Shown piece after piece: positions 24,733 to 32,181 of a stretch of DNA of 36,825 nucleotides. The first letter of the stretch is position 1. The number at the start of each line of letters is the position of its first letter. The stretch is from Alphaproteobacteria bacterium (lineage in GTDB: Bacteria; Pseudomonadota; Alphaproteobacteria; Reyranellales; Reyranellaceae): assembly GCA_026126245.1 (NCBI GenBank), contig JAHCJT010000008.1, positions 1 to 36,825 on the forward strand, written 5' to 3'. A program made the position numbers and the translations under genes. The notes under the pieces are model-generated. The model made no database searches. It had not been told where the DNA came from and worked only from the letters and a program-made list of their open reading frames with translations.

Positions 24733-25686
24733 ATGCCCGATACCCCGACTCTTGCGCCGGCCCTGTCACCGGATGCCGTCGCCGCCGCCTATGTCCGGAT
24801 CAAGCCGCATATCCGCCAGACGCCGACCATCGAGCTGCCGGCCGGTAGCTTCGACCTGCCCTGCAGGCTGGCGCTGAAACTGGAATCGCTGCAATGCAGC
24901 GGCACTTTCAAGGGCCGCGGCGCCTTCCACAAGCTGCTGGTGCGCACGCCGGGGCCGGCCGGCGTGATCGCCGCCTCGGGCGGCAACCACGGCGCCGCCG
25001 TCGCCTATGCCGCGCGCGCGCTGGGCCATCGCGCCGAGATCTTCGTGCCGACGATTTCGGCACCGGCCAAGGTGGAGCGCCTGAGGAGCTATGGCGCCAC
25101 CGTGCACCAGGTCGGTGCCGTCTACGCCGAGGCGCGCGCCGCCAGCGAGGCCCGCGCCCGCGAAACCGGGGCGCTGACGGTAGCGGCCTACGACGATCCC
25201 GAGGTCTTCGTCGGGGCCGGTACGACCGCCCTGGAATTCGAGCTGCAAAGTACCTTCGACACGCTGATGGTGGCGGTCGGCGGTGGCGGGCTGATTGCCG
25301 GCTGTGCGCTGTGGTGCGGCGCACGCGTCAAGGTGATCGCGGTCGAAACCGAGGGCACGCCAACCCTGCACGCCGCCCTGGCGGCCGGTGCGCCGGTCGA
25401 CGTCGAGGTCACCGGCCTGGCAGCCGACGCACTGGGCGCCAGCCGCATCGGCGCGCCCAATTTCGCGATCGCGCGCGAGCGCGTCAGCGGCAGCGTGCTG
25501 GTCACCGACGAAGCGGTGCGCGACGCGCAGCGCGCCCTGTGGCGTGAGCTGCGCGTGATGGCCGAGCCTGCCGGTGCCGCCGGCCTGGCGGCGCTGCTCA
25601 GCGGCGCGTACAAGCCGGCGTCGGACGAGAAGGTCGGCGTGCTGGTCTGCGGCGCCAACCTTGATCCGGCGTCGCTGGGCTCATGA
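24733..25686 (+). CDS. threonine/serine dehydratase family PLP-dependent enzyme
   Basis: A 317-residue fold-type II PLP enzyme. Lys 60 in SGTFKGRGA is the Schiff-base lysine, SGGNHG at 82-87 binds the cofactor and substrate carboxylate, and a GGGGL loop near 190 binds the phosphate. The overall pattern is that of catabolic threonine/serine dehydratases without the ACT regulatory domain, giving a 2-oxo acid plus ammonia. Related enzymes act on other hydroxyamino acids, so the substrate is open. The usual pre-lysine Ser is Thr here (GTFK instead of GSFK). The start is the ATG at 24733. The stop falls inside the left arm of a symmetric hairpin shared with the convergent gene. Confidence 0.85.
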   Translation: MPDTPTLAPALSPDAVAAAYVRIKPHIRQTPTIELPAGSFDLPCRLALKLESLQCSGTFKGRGAFHKLLVRTPGPAGVIAASGGNHGAAVAYAARALGHRAEIFVPTISAPAKVERLRSYGATVHQVGAVYAEARAASEARARETGALTVAAYDDPEVFVGAGTTALEFELQSTFDTLMVAVGGGGLIAGCALWCGARVKVIAVETEGTPTLHAALAAGAPVDVEVTGLAADALGASRIGAPNFAIARERVSGSVLVTDEAVRDAQRALWRELRVMAEPAGAAGLAALLSGAYKPASDEKVGVLVCGANLDPASLGS

Positions 25687-25718
25687 TCCCCTCTCCCGCA
25701 CAGCGGGAGAGGTCATGA
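25681..25718. terminator. symmetric hairpin between convergent genes, REP-like
   Basis: CCTCTCCCGC (25690-25699) pairs perfectly with GCGGGAGAGG (25703-25712) across a 3-base loop. Both sides are flanked by TCATGA (25681-25686 and 25713-25718), so the pairing can extend with a 3-base bulge. The left TCATGA supplies the TGA of the dehydratase and the right one supplies the stop of the CMP-sugar synthetase-like gene. No T-run follows. Similar CTCTCCCGC-GCGGGAGAG elements are common as dispersed repeats in proteobacteria. Confidence 0.65.
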
Positions 25719-26423
25719 TGTTCGCGCCGCCAGCCAGCGGGCGATGTCGAGCTCGAAGGGATCGTCGATGTTCACGATCGGTCCGTCGATCGGCACGCCG
25801 ACGCAATCTTCCTCGACGATGTGGCGGCGCTCAACCACGGTGCGCCGCAGCGCGGCGTAGCAATAGCCGTTGCGGTACCAGTAGGCGGGGATGGTCTGGC
25901 GATTCTTGTGCCGCGCCCCGTCGGCGGCAAAGAACGACAGCGTGCCGGCCTCGTCGCGCAGCAACAGCTTCTGCGGCGTGAAATGGCCCGGCACGCGGCT
26001 GACGGTACAGGCCGCGGCCCGCTTGCCCTCGACCAGCGCCCGCATCGTGGCCTCGACATGCGCCGGCGTACGAAAGGGGCTGGTGGGCTGCAGGTAAAGC
26101 GCGGCGTCGAAACGCAGTGCGTGTTGTGCTTCGGCCGCCAGCCAGGCGTGCGCCCAGACGTCGGCGGCGGCCGCGTCGTCGGTGGCCAGCTCGGCCGGAC
26201 GCAGAAACGGGGCGTCGAGTTCGTGGCGCCGCGCCTCGTCGGCGAAATCCGGATCGTCGGTGCTGATCAGCGCCCGGTCGATCCACGGCAGGGCCTTGAT
26301 GACGGCGGCGGTGCGCGCGATCAGCGACAGGCCGCCGACCTCGGCGATGTTCTTGCGCGGCACGCCCTTGCTGCCGCCGCGCGCCGGCACCACCGCCAGA
26401 ACCGTCCTGCCGTCCCACGCCAT
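25713..26423 (-). CDS. acylneuraminate cytidylyltransferase family protein (CMP-sugar synthetase-like)
   Basis: A 236-residue nucleotidyltransferase of the NeuA/PseF group, which activates nonulosonic acids by transfer of CMP from CTP. The nucleotide-binding start is VPARGGSKGVPRKNI (residues 12-26), followed by STDDPDFADEA, the LQPTSPFRT motif at about 118-126, and the metal-binding end NIDDPFELDIA. Start at the ATG at 26423, with GGGAGA 8 bases upstream; the frame is open to 27026 only as a shadow of the next gene. No nonulosonate synthase or sugar epimerase is encoded nearby, so the sugar is unknown and the gene is isolated. Confidence 0.85.
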   Translation of the reverse strand: MAWDGRTVLAVVPARGGSKGVPRKNIAEVGGLSLIARTAAVIKALPWIDRALISTDDPDFADEARRHELDAPFLRPAELATDDAAAADVWAHAWLAAEAQHALRFDAALYLQPTSPFRTPAHVEATMRALVEGKRAAACTVSRVPGHFTPQKLLLRDEAGTLSFFAADGARHKNRQTIPAYWYRNGYCYAALRRTVVERRHIVEEDCVGVPIDGPIVNIDDPFELDIARWLAARTS

Positions 26424-26481
26424 GCGGCCAGTCTCCCTGCTGGCGGCGCTATCGCACGACCGGCGGCGCAGGAAAAGGGGC

Positions 26482-27375
26482 TCAGCGATGGCGCTCGAGA
26501 AATGCCTGCACGTAGCGCGACCAGATCGGCACGCCGTCGGCGGCGCTGAACAGCCCATGGCCGTCCTTGCCGAACGCCGGCAGAAGCTCAAACTGCACGA
26601 CGCCGCCGGTTTCGCCATACGCCCTGGCCATGCGCCGGCTGAGGTCCGGCGCGAAGAACGTGTCATTGACGGTGTAGATCCACAGCGTCGGCACGCGCGC
26701 CGTGCGGCCGAACTCGCCGGCGCTCTGCACCAGCCTTTCCGGCGAGCAGTTGTAGTTGGGGATGTTGTGGCGCCAGCCGCCGCGGCCGCCGGCAAAGTTG
26801 ACCATGGCCGGCACGCCGGCCGGATTGCGGCTGGCATAGGCGATGGTCGCCCAGCCGCCAGCCGACTGGCCGACGATGATCGTGCCGTTGGGGCGCACGA
26901 AGGGCTGGCGGCGCATATAAGAAACGACGGCGGCGATGTCGCGCGCCCCTTCGCGGCCGGCCGTCGTGAAGTCGGCGTTGTCGCACGCGCCATAAGCCTC
27001 GTTCTGCCGGCCGCCGGTCTCGCCATAGCCGCGGCGCTGCGGCACCACGACGACGTAGCCGCGCGCGACGAACCAGGCCGAGGCTGACGAAAAGCGCGGC
27101 TGCGGCGCCGTGGCCGGGCCGCTCGTCGGCGCGCCGTGGTTGATCACCACCAGCGGACGCGGCGCGTCGCCCGTCGGGCGGTAGACCACGGTGCGCATCA
27201 GGCGGGCCGAGCCGTCGTCGGTCGGGACCAGCCAGCGTTGCTCGCGGTACTCACCCTGTTCCCGGCCTTGCGGGCCGGGCGACTGGGCCGCTGCCGGCAC
27301 CACCGCAAGCACCAATAGAAATCCGGCCGCCAGCAGGCAACGATTACGCCGCGAATCAGAGAGCCTGTTGCGCAT
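26482..27375 (-). CDS. secreted alpha/beta hydrolase, dienelactone hydrolase/peptidase S9-like
   Basis: A 297-residue exported hydrolase. The N terminus is a Sec signal (basic start, LLAAGFLLVLAVV, cleavage near AAAQ at about 31). The fold is alpha/beta hydrolase: oxyanion segment VVINHGAP, nucleophile serine in GQSAGGW, a probable acid in YTVNDTFF, and the histidine in GKDGHGLF. The RRGYGETGG stretch resembles prolyl-oligopeptidase-like and acetyl-esterase-like members; the substrate is not predictable. The ATG at 27375 is used; an in-frame ATG at 27411 would add 12 residues ahead of the signal. Neither has a clear ribosome site. Divergent from the acyl-CoA dehydrogenase gene. Confidence 0.82.
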   Translation of the reverse strand: MRNRLSDSRRNRCLLAAGFLLVLAVVPAAAQSPGPQGREQGEYREQRWLVPTDDGSARLMRTVVYRPTGDAPRPLVVINHGAPTSGPATAPQPRFSSASAWFVARGYVVVVPQRRGYGETGGRQNEAYGACDNADFTTAGREGARDIAAVVSYMRRQPFVRPNGTIIVGQSAGGWATIAYASRNPAGVPAMVNFAGGRGGWRHNIPNYNCSPERLVQSAGEFGRTARVPTLWIYTVNDTFFAPDLSRRMARAYGETGGVVQFELLPAFGKDGHGLFSAADGVPIWSRYVQAFLERHR

Positions 27376-27459
27376 GCCGAAAGGATGCCACGTCAGGTGC
27401 CGGCGTGCCATGCGCCGAGAACGCTTGAGCCACTGGCCGGCCGCCTCTAGCGTTGCACC

Positions 27460-28620
27460 ATGAGCATCACCGCCGAATTCGACGCCACGTTGCGCCAGCC
27501 CGAGCGCGACCTGATCGCCCGCGCCCGTGCCTTCGCTGAGACGCATGTCGCGCCCAACGCCGCACAATGGGAATGGGAGCGCCGCCATCCGACCGAGGCG
27601 ATTCGTGCCGCCTGTGCCGAGGGCCTGCACACCGTCGAGTTGCCGGCGGCACAGGGCGGCCACGGCATGTCGTTCTCGACCAAGCTGCGCATGTGCGAGG
27701 AGATGGCGCGCCACGACTACGCGTTTGCCTTCTCGCTGGTGAACCACGCCAACGCCACGACGCGGCTGGCGCGCGACGGCAGCGCCGGCTTGGTCGGACG
27801 GCTGCTGCCGCGCATGCTGAGCGGCGAGGTGATCGGCTGCGCCGGCCTCAGCGAGCCCGGTGCCGGCAGCGACTTTGCCGCCATCACGACCCGCGCCCGC
27901 AAGGTCGACGGCGGCTGGATGCTCGACGGCGCCAAGGCCTGGATCGGCAACGCCGCGGTCGCCGGCGTGATCGCCACCTACGCCCAGACCGACCCGTCGC
28001 TGGGCTCGCGCGGCATCGGCTGCTTCGCCGTCGAGGCCGAGCGACCGGGCTTCCATCGCGAGGCGCCCTTCGCACTGCACGGCGGTCACGCCCACGGCGC
28101 CGGCGGCTTTCGCATGGAGGGCTATCTCGCGCCCGACGATGCGGTGCTGCAGCTGCCCGGCGAGGCCTTCAAGATGGCCCTGACCGGCATCAACGGCGCG
28201 CGCGCCTATGTCGCGGCGATGTGCTGCGGCATGCTGGCGGCCTCGATCGATGTCGCCACCGCCTACACCAACGAGCGCAAGACCTTCGGGCGCCACGTGA
28301 TCGAGCACCAGGGCGTGCGCTGGAAGCTGGTCGACGCGCTGACCGACCTGGAGGCGGCGCGGCTGCTGACCTATCGTGCCGCGCGCCTGATCGACCAGAA
28401 GGCCGATGCCGTGCTGCCGGCGGCGCACGCCAAGAAGTTCGCCACCGAGATGGCGCTGCGGCGCATTGCTGATTGCATCCAGGCGATGGGCGCCAATGGC
28501 CTGCGTGCCGAATACCCGCTGGCGCGCCACCTCGCCTGCGCCAAGATCGCCTGCTACACCGACGGCTCGATCGAGATGATGAACGAGCGCATCGGCCAGT
28601 CGCTGCGGCGCGGCAAATAG
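27460..28620 (+). CDS. acyl-CoA dehydrogenase family protein
   Basis: A 386-residue flavoprotein of the acyl-CoA dehydrogenase family. Recognisable parts are the FAD/substrate segment AGLSEPGAGSDFAAITTRA, WMLDGAKAWIGNA, and the C-terminal helical domain with RKTFGRHVIEHQGVRWKL and CIQAMGANGLRAEYPLARH. The end reads CYTDGSIEMMNERIG where most members have IYEGTSEI, so the usual catalytic Glu appears to be Asp 368; nor is there a Glu at the alternative position used by isovaleryl-CoA dehydrogenase (here INGARAY). It may thus be a divergent dehydrogenase or a nitroalkane-oxidase-like flavoenzyme, which also uses Asp. The start is the ATG at 27460. No ETF or beta-oxidation genes are adjacent. Confidence 0.87.
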   Translation: MSITAEFDATLRQPERDLIARARAFAETHVAPNAAQWEWERRHPTEAIRAACAEGLHTVELPAAQGGHGMSFSTKLRMCEEMARHDYAFAFSLVNHANATTRLARDGSAGLVGRLLPRMLSGEVIGCAGLSEPGAGSDFAAITTRARKVDGGWMLDGAKAWIGNAAVAGVIATYAQTDPSLGSRGIGCFAVEAERPGFHREAPFALHGGHAHGAGGFRMEGYLAPDDAVLQLPGEAFKMALTGINGARAYVAAMCCGMLAASIDVATAYTNERKTFGRHVIEHQGVRWKLVDALTDLEAARLLTYRAARLIDQKADAVLPAAHAKKFATEMALRRIADCIQAMGANGLRAEYPLARHLACAKIACYTDGSIEMMNERIGQSLRRGK

Positions 28621-28651
28621 GATCCGCGCGGTCGCGGCGGGGAGACGATCG

Positions 28652-28963
28652 TTGTCCGATATCGGCCTGAAGTTTCCCTGGTGGTCGTACCTGCTGCTGC
28701 CGCCGGCCTTTCTCGCCGACGTTGCCGGCTGGGGCGCCGTGGCGCTGGCTGCCGTCGTGGCGATCGCCTGGCTGTGGCTGGGCCGGCGCGCGCTCGACGC
28801 GGCATTGCTCATGGTGGCGGCAGTCGCGGCGGCGACGATCACCCTGGCGGTGGTGCCCGGCGGCCCCGGTGCACGCGCCATTGCCAGCAGCGCCAACTTC
28901 GTCTGGGTCGCGGCGATCCTGTTGCCGGTGCGCTGGCTCGTTGCCCGCCTGGTGCGGCGCTGA
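28652..28963 (+). CDS. small membrane protein, first of a tandem paralogous pair
   Basis: A 103-residue protein of almost entirely hydrophobic character, with about three to four helices. I do not recognise a named family. The start is a TTG at 28652 with GGGGAG about 7 bases upstream, giving MSDIGLKFPWWSYLLLPP. It closely resembles the next gene: both have GLKF-x-W-x2-Y and PP in the first segment, an AWLW-x-G-x-R-x-LD turn in the middle, and end AAILLPVRWLVAR. It follows the acyl-CoA dehydrogenase by 31 bases and could be read from the same transcript. Confidence 0.72.
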   Translation: MSDIGLKFPWWSYLLLPPAFLADVAGWGAVALAAVVAIAWLWLGRRALDAALLMVAAVAAATITLAVVPGGPGARAIASSANFVWVAAILLPVRWLVARLVRR

Positions 28964-29000
28964 CCGAGCGCCGCCAAGCTCTCGAAAGGTTTCCGGCACG

Positions 29001-29321
29001 ATGGGATTGAAGTTCCACTGGTCGATCTATTTCTTCTTCCCGCCGATCCTGCTGGCCAGGGCGGCCGGCATGCTGGTGGTGCCGCTGGCGATCATCGTGG
29101 CCGCGGCCTGGCTGTGGTTTGGCTGGCGACGGCTTGATGTGTTGCTGCTGGCGGTCGCCTTCGTGGCGGCGATCGGTGTGACGTGGCTGGTCAACAATGA
29201 ATCAACGGCGCTCGCCGCCGCCGACAGGATGATCCTGTTCGGTTGCGCGCACTTCATATGGTTCGCCGCGATCCTCCTGCCGGTGCGCTGGCTGGTCGCC
29301 CGCTTCCTGCTGGTCGAATAG
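29001..29321 (+). CDS. small membrane protein, second of a tandem paralogous pair
   Basis: A 106-residue hydrophobic protein with about three to four helices, clearly paralogous to the gene just upstream (shared GLKF-x-W, PP, AWLW-x-G, ILLPVRWLVAR). It begins at the ATG at 29001, 37 bases after the first copy ends, and opens MGLKFHWSIYFFFPP. The two copies have diverged at many positions, so the duplication is not recent. The middle part carries a polar segment (NNESTALAAADR) where the first copy has a Pro/Gly-rich one, the main difference between them. Function unknown. Confidence 0.75.
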   Translation: MGLKFHWSIYFFFPPILLARAAGMLVVPLAIIVAAAWLWFGWRRLDVLLLAVAFVAAIGVTWLVNNESTALAAADRMILFGCAHFIWFAAILLPVRWLVARFLLVE

Positions 29322-29524
29322 GTCAACGCGACAGGGCGAGTCCCTGCCGCATCAAACCGGTCACGTCGACGCGGGCCGTTGCTGCTGATCGTTGTGAGCG
29401 ACCAGTCAAGAACGGCGCTGCCCATATCGCGTTGCGTCGCGGACCATCTTCCCGATTCGTGCTACGGCCGCCGATCAGGATGCAGCCATCTGCACGGTTT
29501 GTGCTTCCGGCCGCGGGATCGGAC

Positions 29525-29539
29525 TGACGCAAGGCGTCA
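29525..29539. promoter_or_regulatory. inverted repeat upstream of the P-type ATPase
   Basis: TGACGC-AAG-GCGTCA is a perfect 6-bp inverted repeat with a 3-base centre, about 100 bases before the ATPase start. It could be an operator for a dimeric regulator; chance occurrence is possible. Confidence 0.3.
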
Positions 29540-29630
29540 AGTTCTTGCCACGCTTGCTTCCTATCTTGTGCTCACAGCTGCAGACGAAGACTCGAAACTC
29601 CGGCCGGATCGGCGCGGAGCGGACGCCTAT

Positions 29631-29634
29631 GAGG
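29631..29634 (+). promoter_or_regulatory. ribosome binding site that decides the P-type ATPase start
   Basis: GAGG lies 5 bases before the ATG at 29640, the start that gives the length usual for the family. The frame is open 87 codons further upstream without family similarity. Confidence 0.55.
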
Positions 29635-29639
29635 TCGCC

Positions 29640-32105
29640 ATGGCACTGCGACACGCGACAAGAGAAAGAGAAGATGCATCGGCCGAGGTTGTCGACCAGG
29701 TCATCACGGATGGCGCGGGGTTGAGCGAGGCCGAAGCCGCACAACGCCTCGCCCGCTACGGCGAAAACGCCCTGACGGAACACCATATCGGCGTCTTGCA
29801 GCGCCTCGCGCAGTTCTTCTGGGGGCCGATCCCGTGGATGATCGAAGCCGCCGCCGCCCTGTCCGCGGTTCTCGGCCACTGGGCCGACCTCGCGATCATC
29901 CTGACGATGCTGTTCGTCAATGCCGGTGTCGGCTTCTGGCAGGAGTTCAAGGCCGACACCGCCATCGCGCTCTTGAAACAGCGCCTCGCCCTCAAGGCCC
30001 GCGTGCGCCGCGACGGTCAGTGGAAGGAGATCGCCGCTCGCCTTCTGGTGCCAGGCGACGTGGTCGGTATCAAACTCGGCAGCATCGTGCCGGCCGACGT
30101 CCGGCTCCTCGAGGGCGCCTATCTCAGCGTCGATCAGTCGGCGCTTACCGGCGAGTCGCTGCCGGTCGACAAGAAGCCGGGCGATGTCGCGTATTCCGGT
30201 TCCGTCGCCAAACTGGGCGAAATGACGGCCGTGGTCACGGCCACCGGCATGAACACCTACTTCGGCAAGACAGCGCACCTTGTCGAGCAGGCCAGGACCG
30301 TTTCGCATTTCCAACGTGCCGTGCTGCGCATCGGCAACTTCCTGATCCTGGTCACCGTCGGCCTTGTGGTCCTGATCGGCTTTGCGGCCCTCTTCCGCCA
30401 CGATCCGCTGATCGAGACCGCGCAGTTCGCGCTGATCCTCACCGTGGCGTCGATACCAGTGGCGCTGCCGACCGTGCTGTCGGTCACCATGGCCGTAGGC
30501 GCCGAGCGCCTCGCGCGCATGCGTGCCATCGTCTCGCGGCTCGTCTCCATCGAGGAGATGGCCGGCATGAACGTGCTGTGCACCGACAAGACGGGCACGC
30601 TTACAAAGAACGAACTGACGCTCGGGGCTCCCCGGCCCGCCGTCAACGTGGCGCGCGACGATCTGCTGCTCGCCGCCGCGCTGGCGACGCAGCCCGTCTC
30701 GCCCGACGCGATCGACACCGCAGTGCGCGCCGGCGTTCCCGACAGCCGGCCCCTCGATGGTTTCAAGGTGAAGGCGTTTCGCCCCTTCGATCCGGTCGCG
30801 AAGCGGGCCGAAGCCGAGATCGAACGCGACGGCAACACGTTCAGGGTCGCCAAGGGCGCGCCCCAGGTGATCATCGATCTCTGCGCGCCGGACATCGGGC
30901 AACGCCGCGCCATCGCAGCGCAGGTCGAGGATGACGCGGCAAAGGGCTATCGCACGCTCGGCGTGGCGCGCACGGATGGCGCCGGTCGGTGGAAGTTTCT
31001 CGGGCTGTTGCCGCTGTTCGACCCGCCGCGCGACGACAGCGCCGCTACCATCGCGTCGACCCGCGCCATGGGGCTCGACATCAAGATGGTGACCGGCGAC
31101 CACGAAGCGATCGCGCGACAGATCGCCGGTCAGCTCGACCTCGGCAAGAACATCGTCGTCGCCGACACCGTTTTCGGCAAGGAATCGCCCGACGACCGGC
31201 TGTCCGCCATCATGAACGCCGACGGTTTCGCCCGCGTCTTTCCCGAGCACAAGTTCGAGATCGTCAAGACACTGCAGGGCGCCGGGCACATCGTCGGGAT
31301 GACCGGCGATGGTGTCAACGACGCGCCGGCACTGAAGCAGGCCGACGTCGGCACGGCGGTCAGCGGCGCGACGGATGCGGCGCGCGCCGCTGCCGATCTG
31401 GTGCTGACCGCACCGGGGTTGTCGACCATCGTACGCGCCATCGAGGAAGCGCGCCGCATCTTCGAGCGCATGACGGGATACGCCGTCTACCGGATCGCCG
31501 AGACGATGCGCATCCTGCTGTTCATGACCGCCAGCATCATCGCATTCAACTTCTATCCGGTGACGGCGGTCATGGTCGTGTTGCTGGCCCTGCTCAACGA
31601 CCTGCCGATCATGATGATCGCCTATGACAACGCACCGGTTGCGTCGCTGCCGGTCCGCTGGGACATGACCCGCGTTCTGGTGATGTCGTCGGTTCTCGGC
31701 CTGTTCGGCGTGTTCAGCAGCTTCGGCATTTTCTGGATCGCCAGGGACTACCTGAGGCTGGCGGCACCGCTGGTCCAATCTCTGGTCTTCCTGAAGCTGC
31801 TTGTTGCCGGCCACATGACGATCTACCTGACGCGCAACAAGGGAGCCATCTGGGAGCGCCCCCTGCCGAGCTGGAGGCTGGTGGTGCCCTGCGAACTGAC
31901 GCAGCTGGCAGGGACGCTCGCCGTGGTCTACGGCTGGTTCATGGCGCCAACAGGGTGGGGCTTGGCAATCCTGGTCTGGGCCTATGCCCTTGTGTCGTTC
32001 TCGGTCGCCAGCGCGGTCAAGGTCGCGGTCAGCCGGCTGCTGGAGCACCGGCCGACCCGGCAGTTCCGGCATCTGGCGCGGGTCGAACGACACGTGGGGG
32101 CGTAA
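29640..32105 (+). CDS. plasma-membrane proton-efflux P-type ATPase (P3A)
   Basis: An 821-residue P-type ATPase of the P3A proton-pump type, which expels H+ at the cost of ATP. In order: N-terminal cation-ATPase segment (LSEAEAAQRLARYGENAL), actuator loop TGES at 170-173, SIPVALPTVLSVTMAVGA in the fourth helix, phosphorylation site DKTGT with Asp 316, nucleotide-binding KGAPQ at 405-409, and hinge TGDGVNDAP from 555. In the sixth helix LLNDLP places Asp 654 at the position of the proton-binding aspartate of plant and fungal pumps, and the IPVALP wording favours H+ over Ca2+ or heavy metals. All core motifs are intact. Followed 76 bases later by the PhaC-like hydrolase on the same strand, so the two may be cotranscribed. 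GC content and codon choice look a little less extreme than in neighbouring genes, which may reflect later acquisition. Confidence 0.92.
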   Translation: MALRHATREREDASAEVVDQVITDGAGLSEAEAAQRLARYGENALTEHHIGVLQRLAQFFWGPIPWMIEAAAALSAVLGHWADLAIILTMLFVNAGVGFWQEFKADTAIALLKQRLALKARVRRDGQWKEIAARLLVPGDVVGIKLGSIVPADVRLLEGAYLSVDQSALTGESLPVDKKPGDVAYSGSVAKLGEMTAVVTATGMNTYFGKTAHLVEQARTVSHFQRAVLRIGNFLILVTVGLVVLIGFAALFRHDPLIETAQFALILTVASIPVALPTVLSVTMAVGAERLARMRAIVSRLVSIEEMAGMNVLCTDKTGTLTKNELTLGAPRPAVNVARDDLLLAAALATQPVSPDAIDTAVRAGVPDSRPLDGFKVKAFRPFDPVAKRAEAEIERDGNTFRVAKGAPQVIIDLCAPDIGQRRAIAAQVEDDAAKGYRTLGVARTDGAGRWKFLGLLPLFDPPRDDSAATIASTRAMGLDIKMVTGDHEAIARQIAGQLDLGKNIVVADTVFGKESPDDRLSAIMNADGFARVFPEHKFEIVKTLQGAGHIVGMTGDGVNDAPALKQADVGTAVSGATDAARAAADLVLTAPGLSTIVRAIEEARRIFERMTGYAVYRIAETMRILLFMTASIIAFNFYPVTAVMVVLLALLNDLPIMMIAYDNAPVASLPVRWDMTRVLVMSSVLGLFGVFSSFGIFWIARDYLRLAAPLVQSLVFLKLLVAGHMTIYLTRNKGAIWERPLPSWRLVVPCELTQLAGTLAVVYGWFMAPTGWGLAILVWAYALVSFSVASAVKVAVSRLLEHRPTRQFRHLARVERHVGA

Positions 32106-32181
32106 GCCATCGAACGCGATCATTGGGACAGAGCGCCGCAGCCGGCGCGCCTCAACGTGATCGCAGACGCAAGGACATGCC

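Larger units (their letters stand above)
29322..29639. other. intergenic region upstream of the P-type ATPase
   Basis: About 318 bases with visibly lower GC than the surroundings. The ATPase frame is open through it, but the sequence has no ribosome binding site or family similarity before 29640. It is the expected site of the ATPase promoter; I do not see a convincing -35/-10 pair. One inverted repeat (29525-29539) is listed separately. Confidence 0.5.

Noticed and set aside
27376-28977. N-terminal extension of the secreted hydrolase by 534 residues
   Set aside because: It is antisense to the acyl-CoA dehydrogenase, and the signal peptide starts at 27375.
32133-32148. Six-bp GC hairpin after the P-type ATPase
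   Set aside because: Short stem without a T-run, in background of similar composition. I did not call a terminator because the next gene is close and on the same strand.
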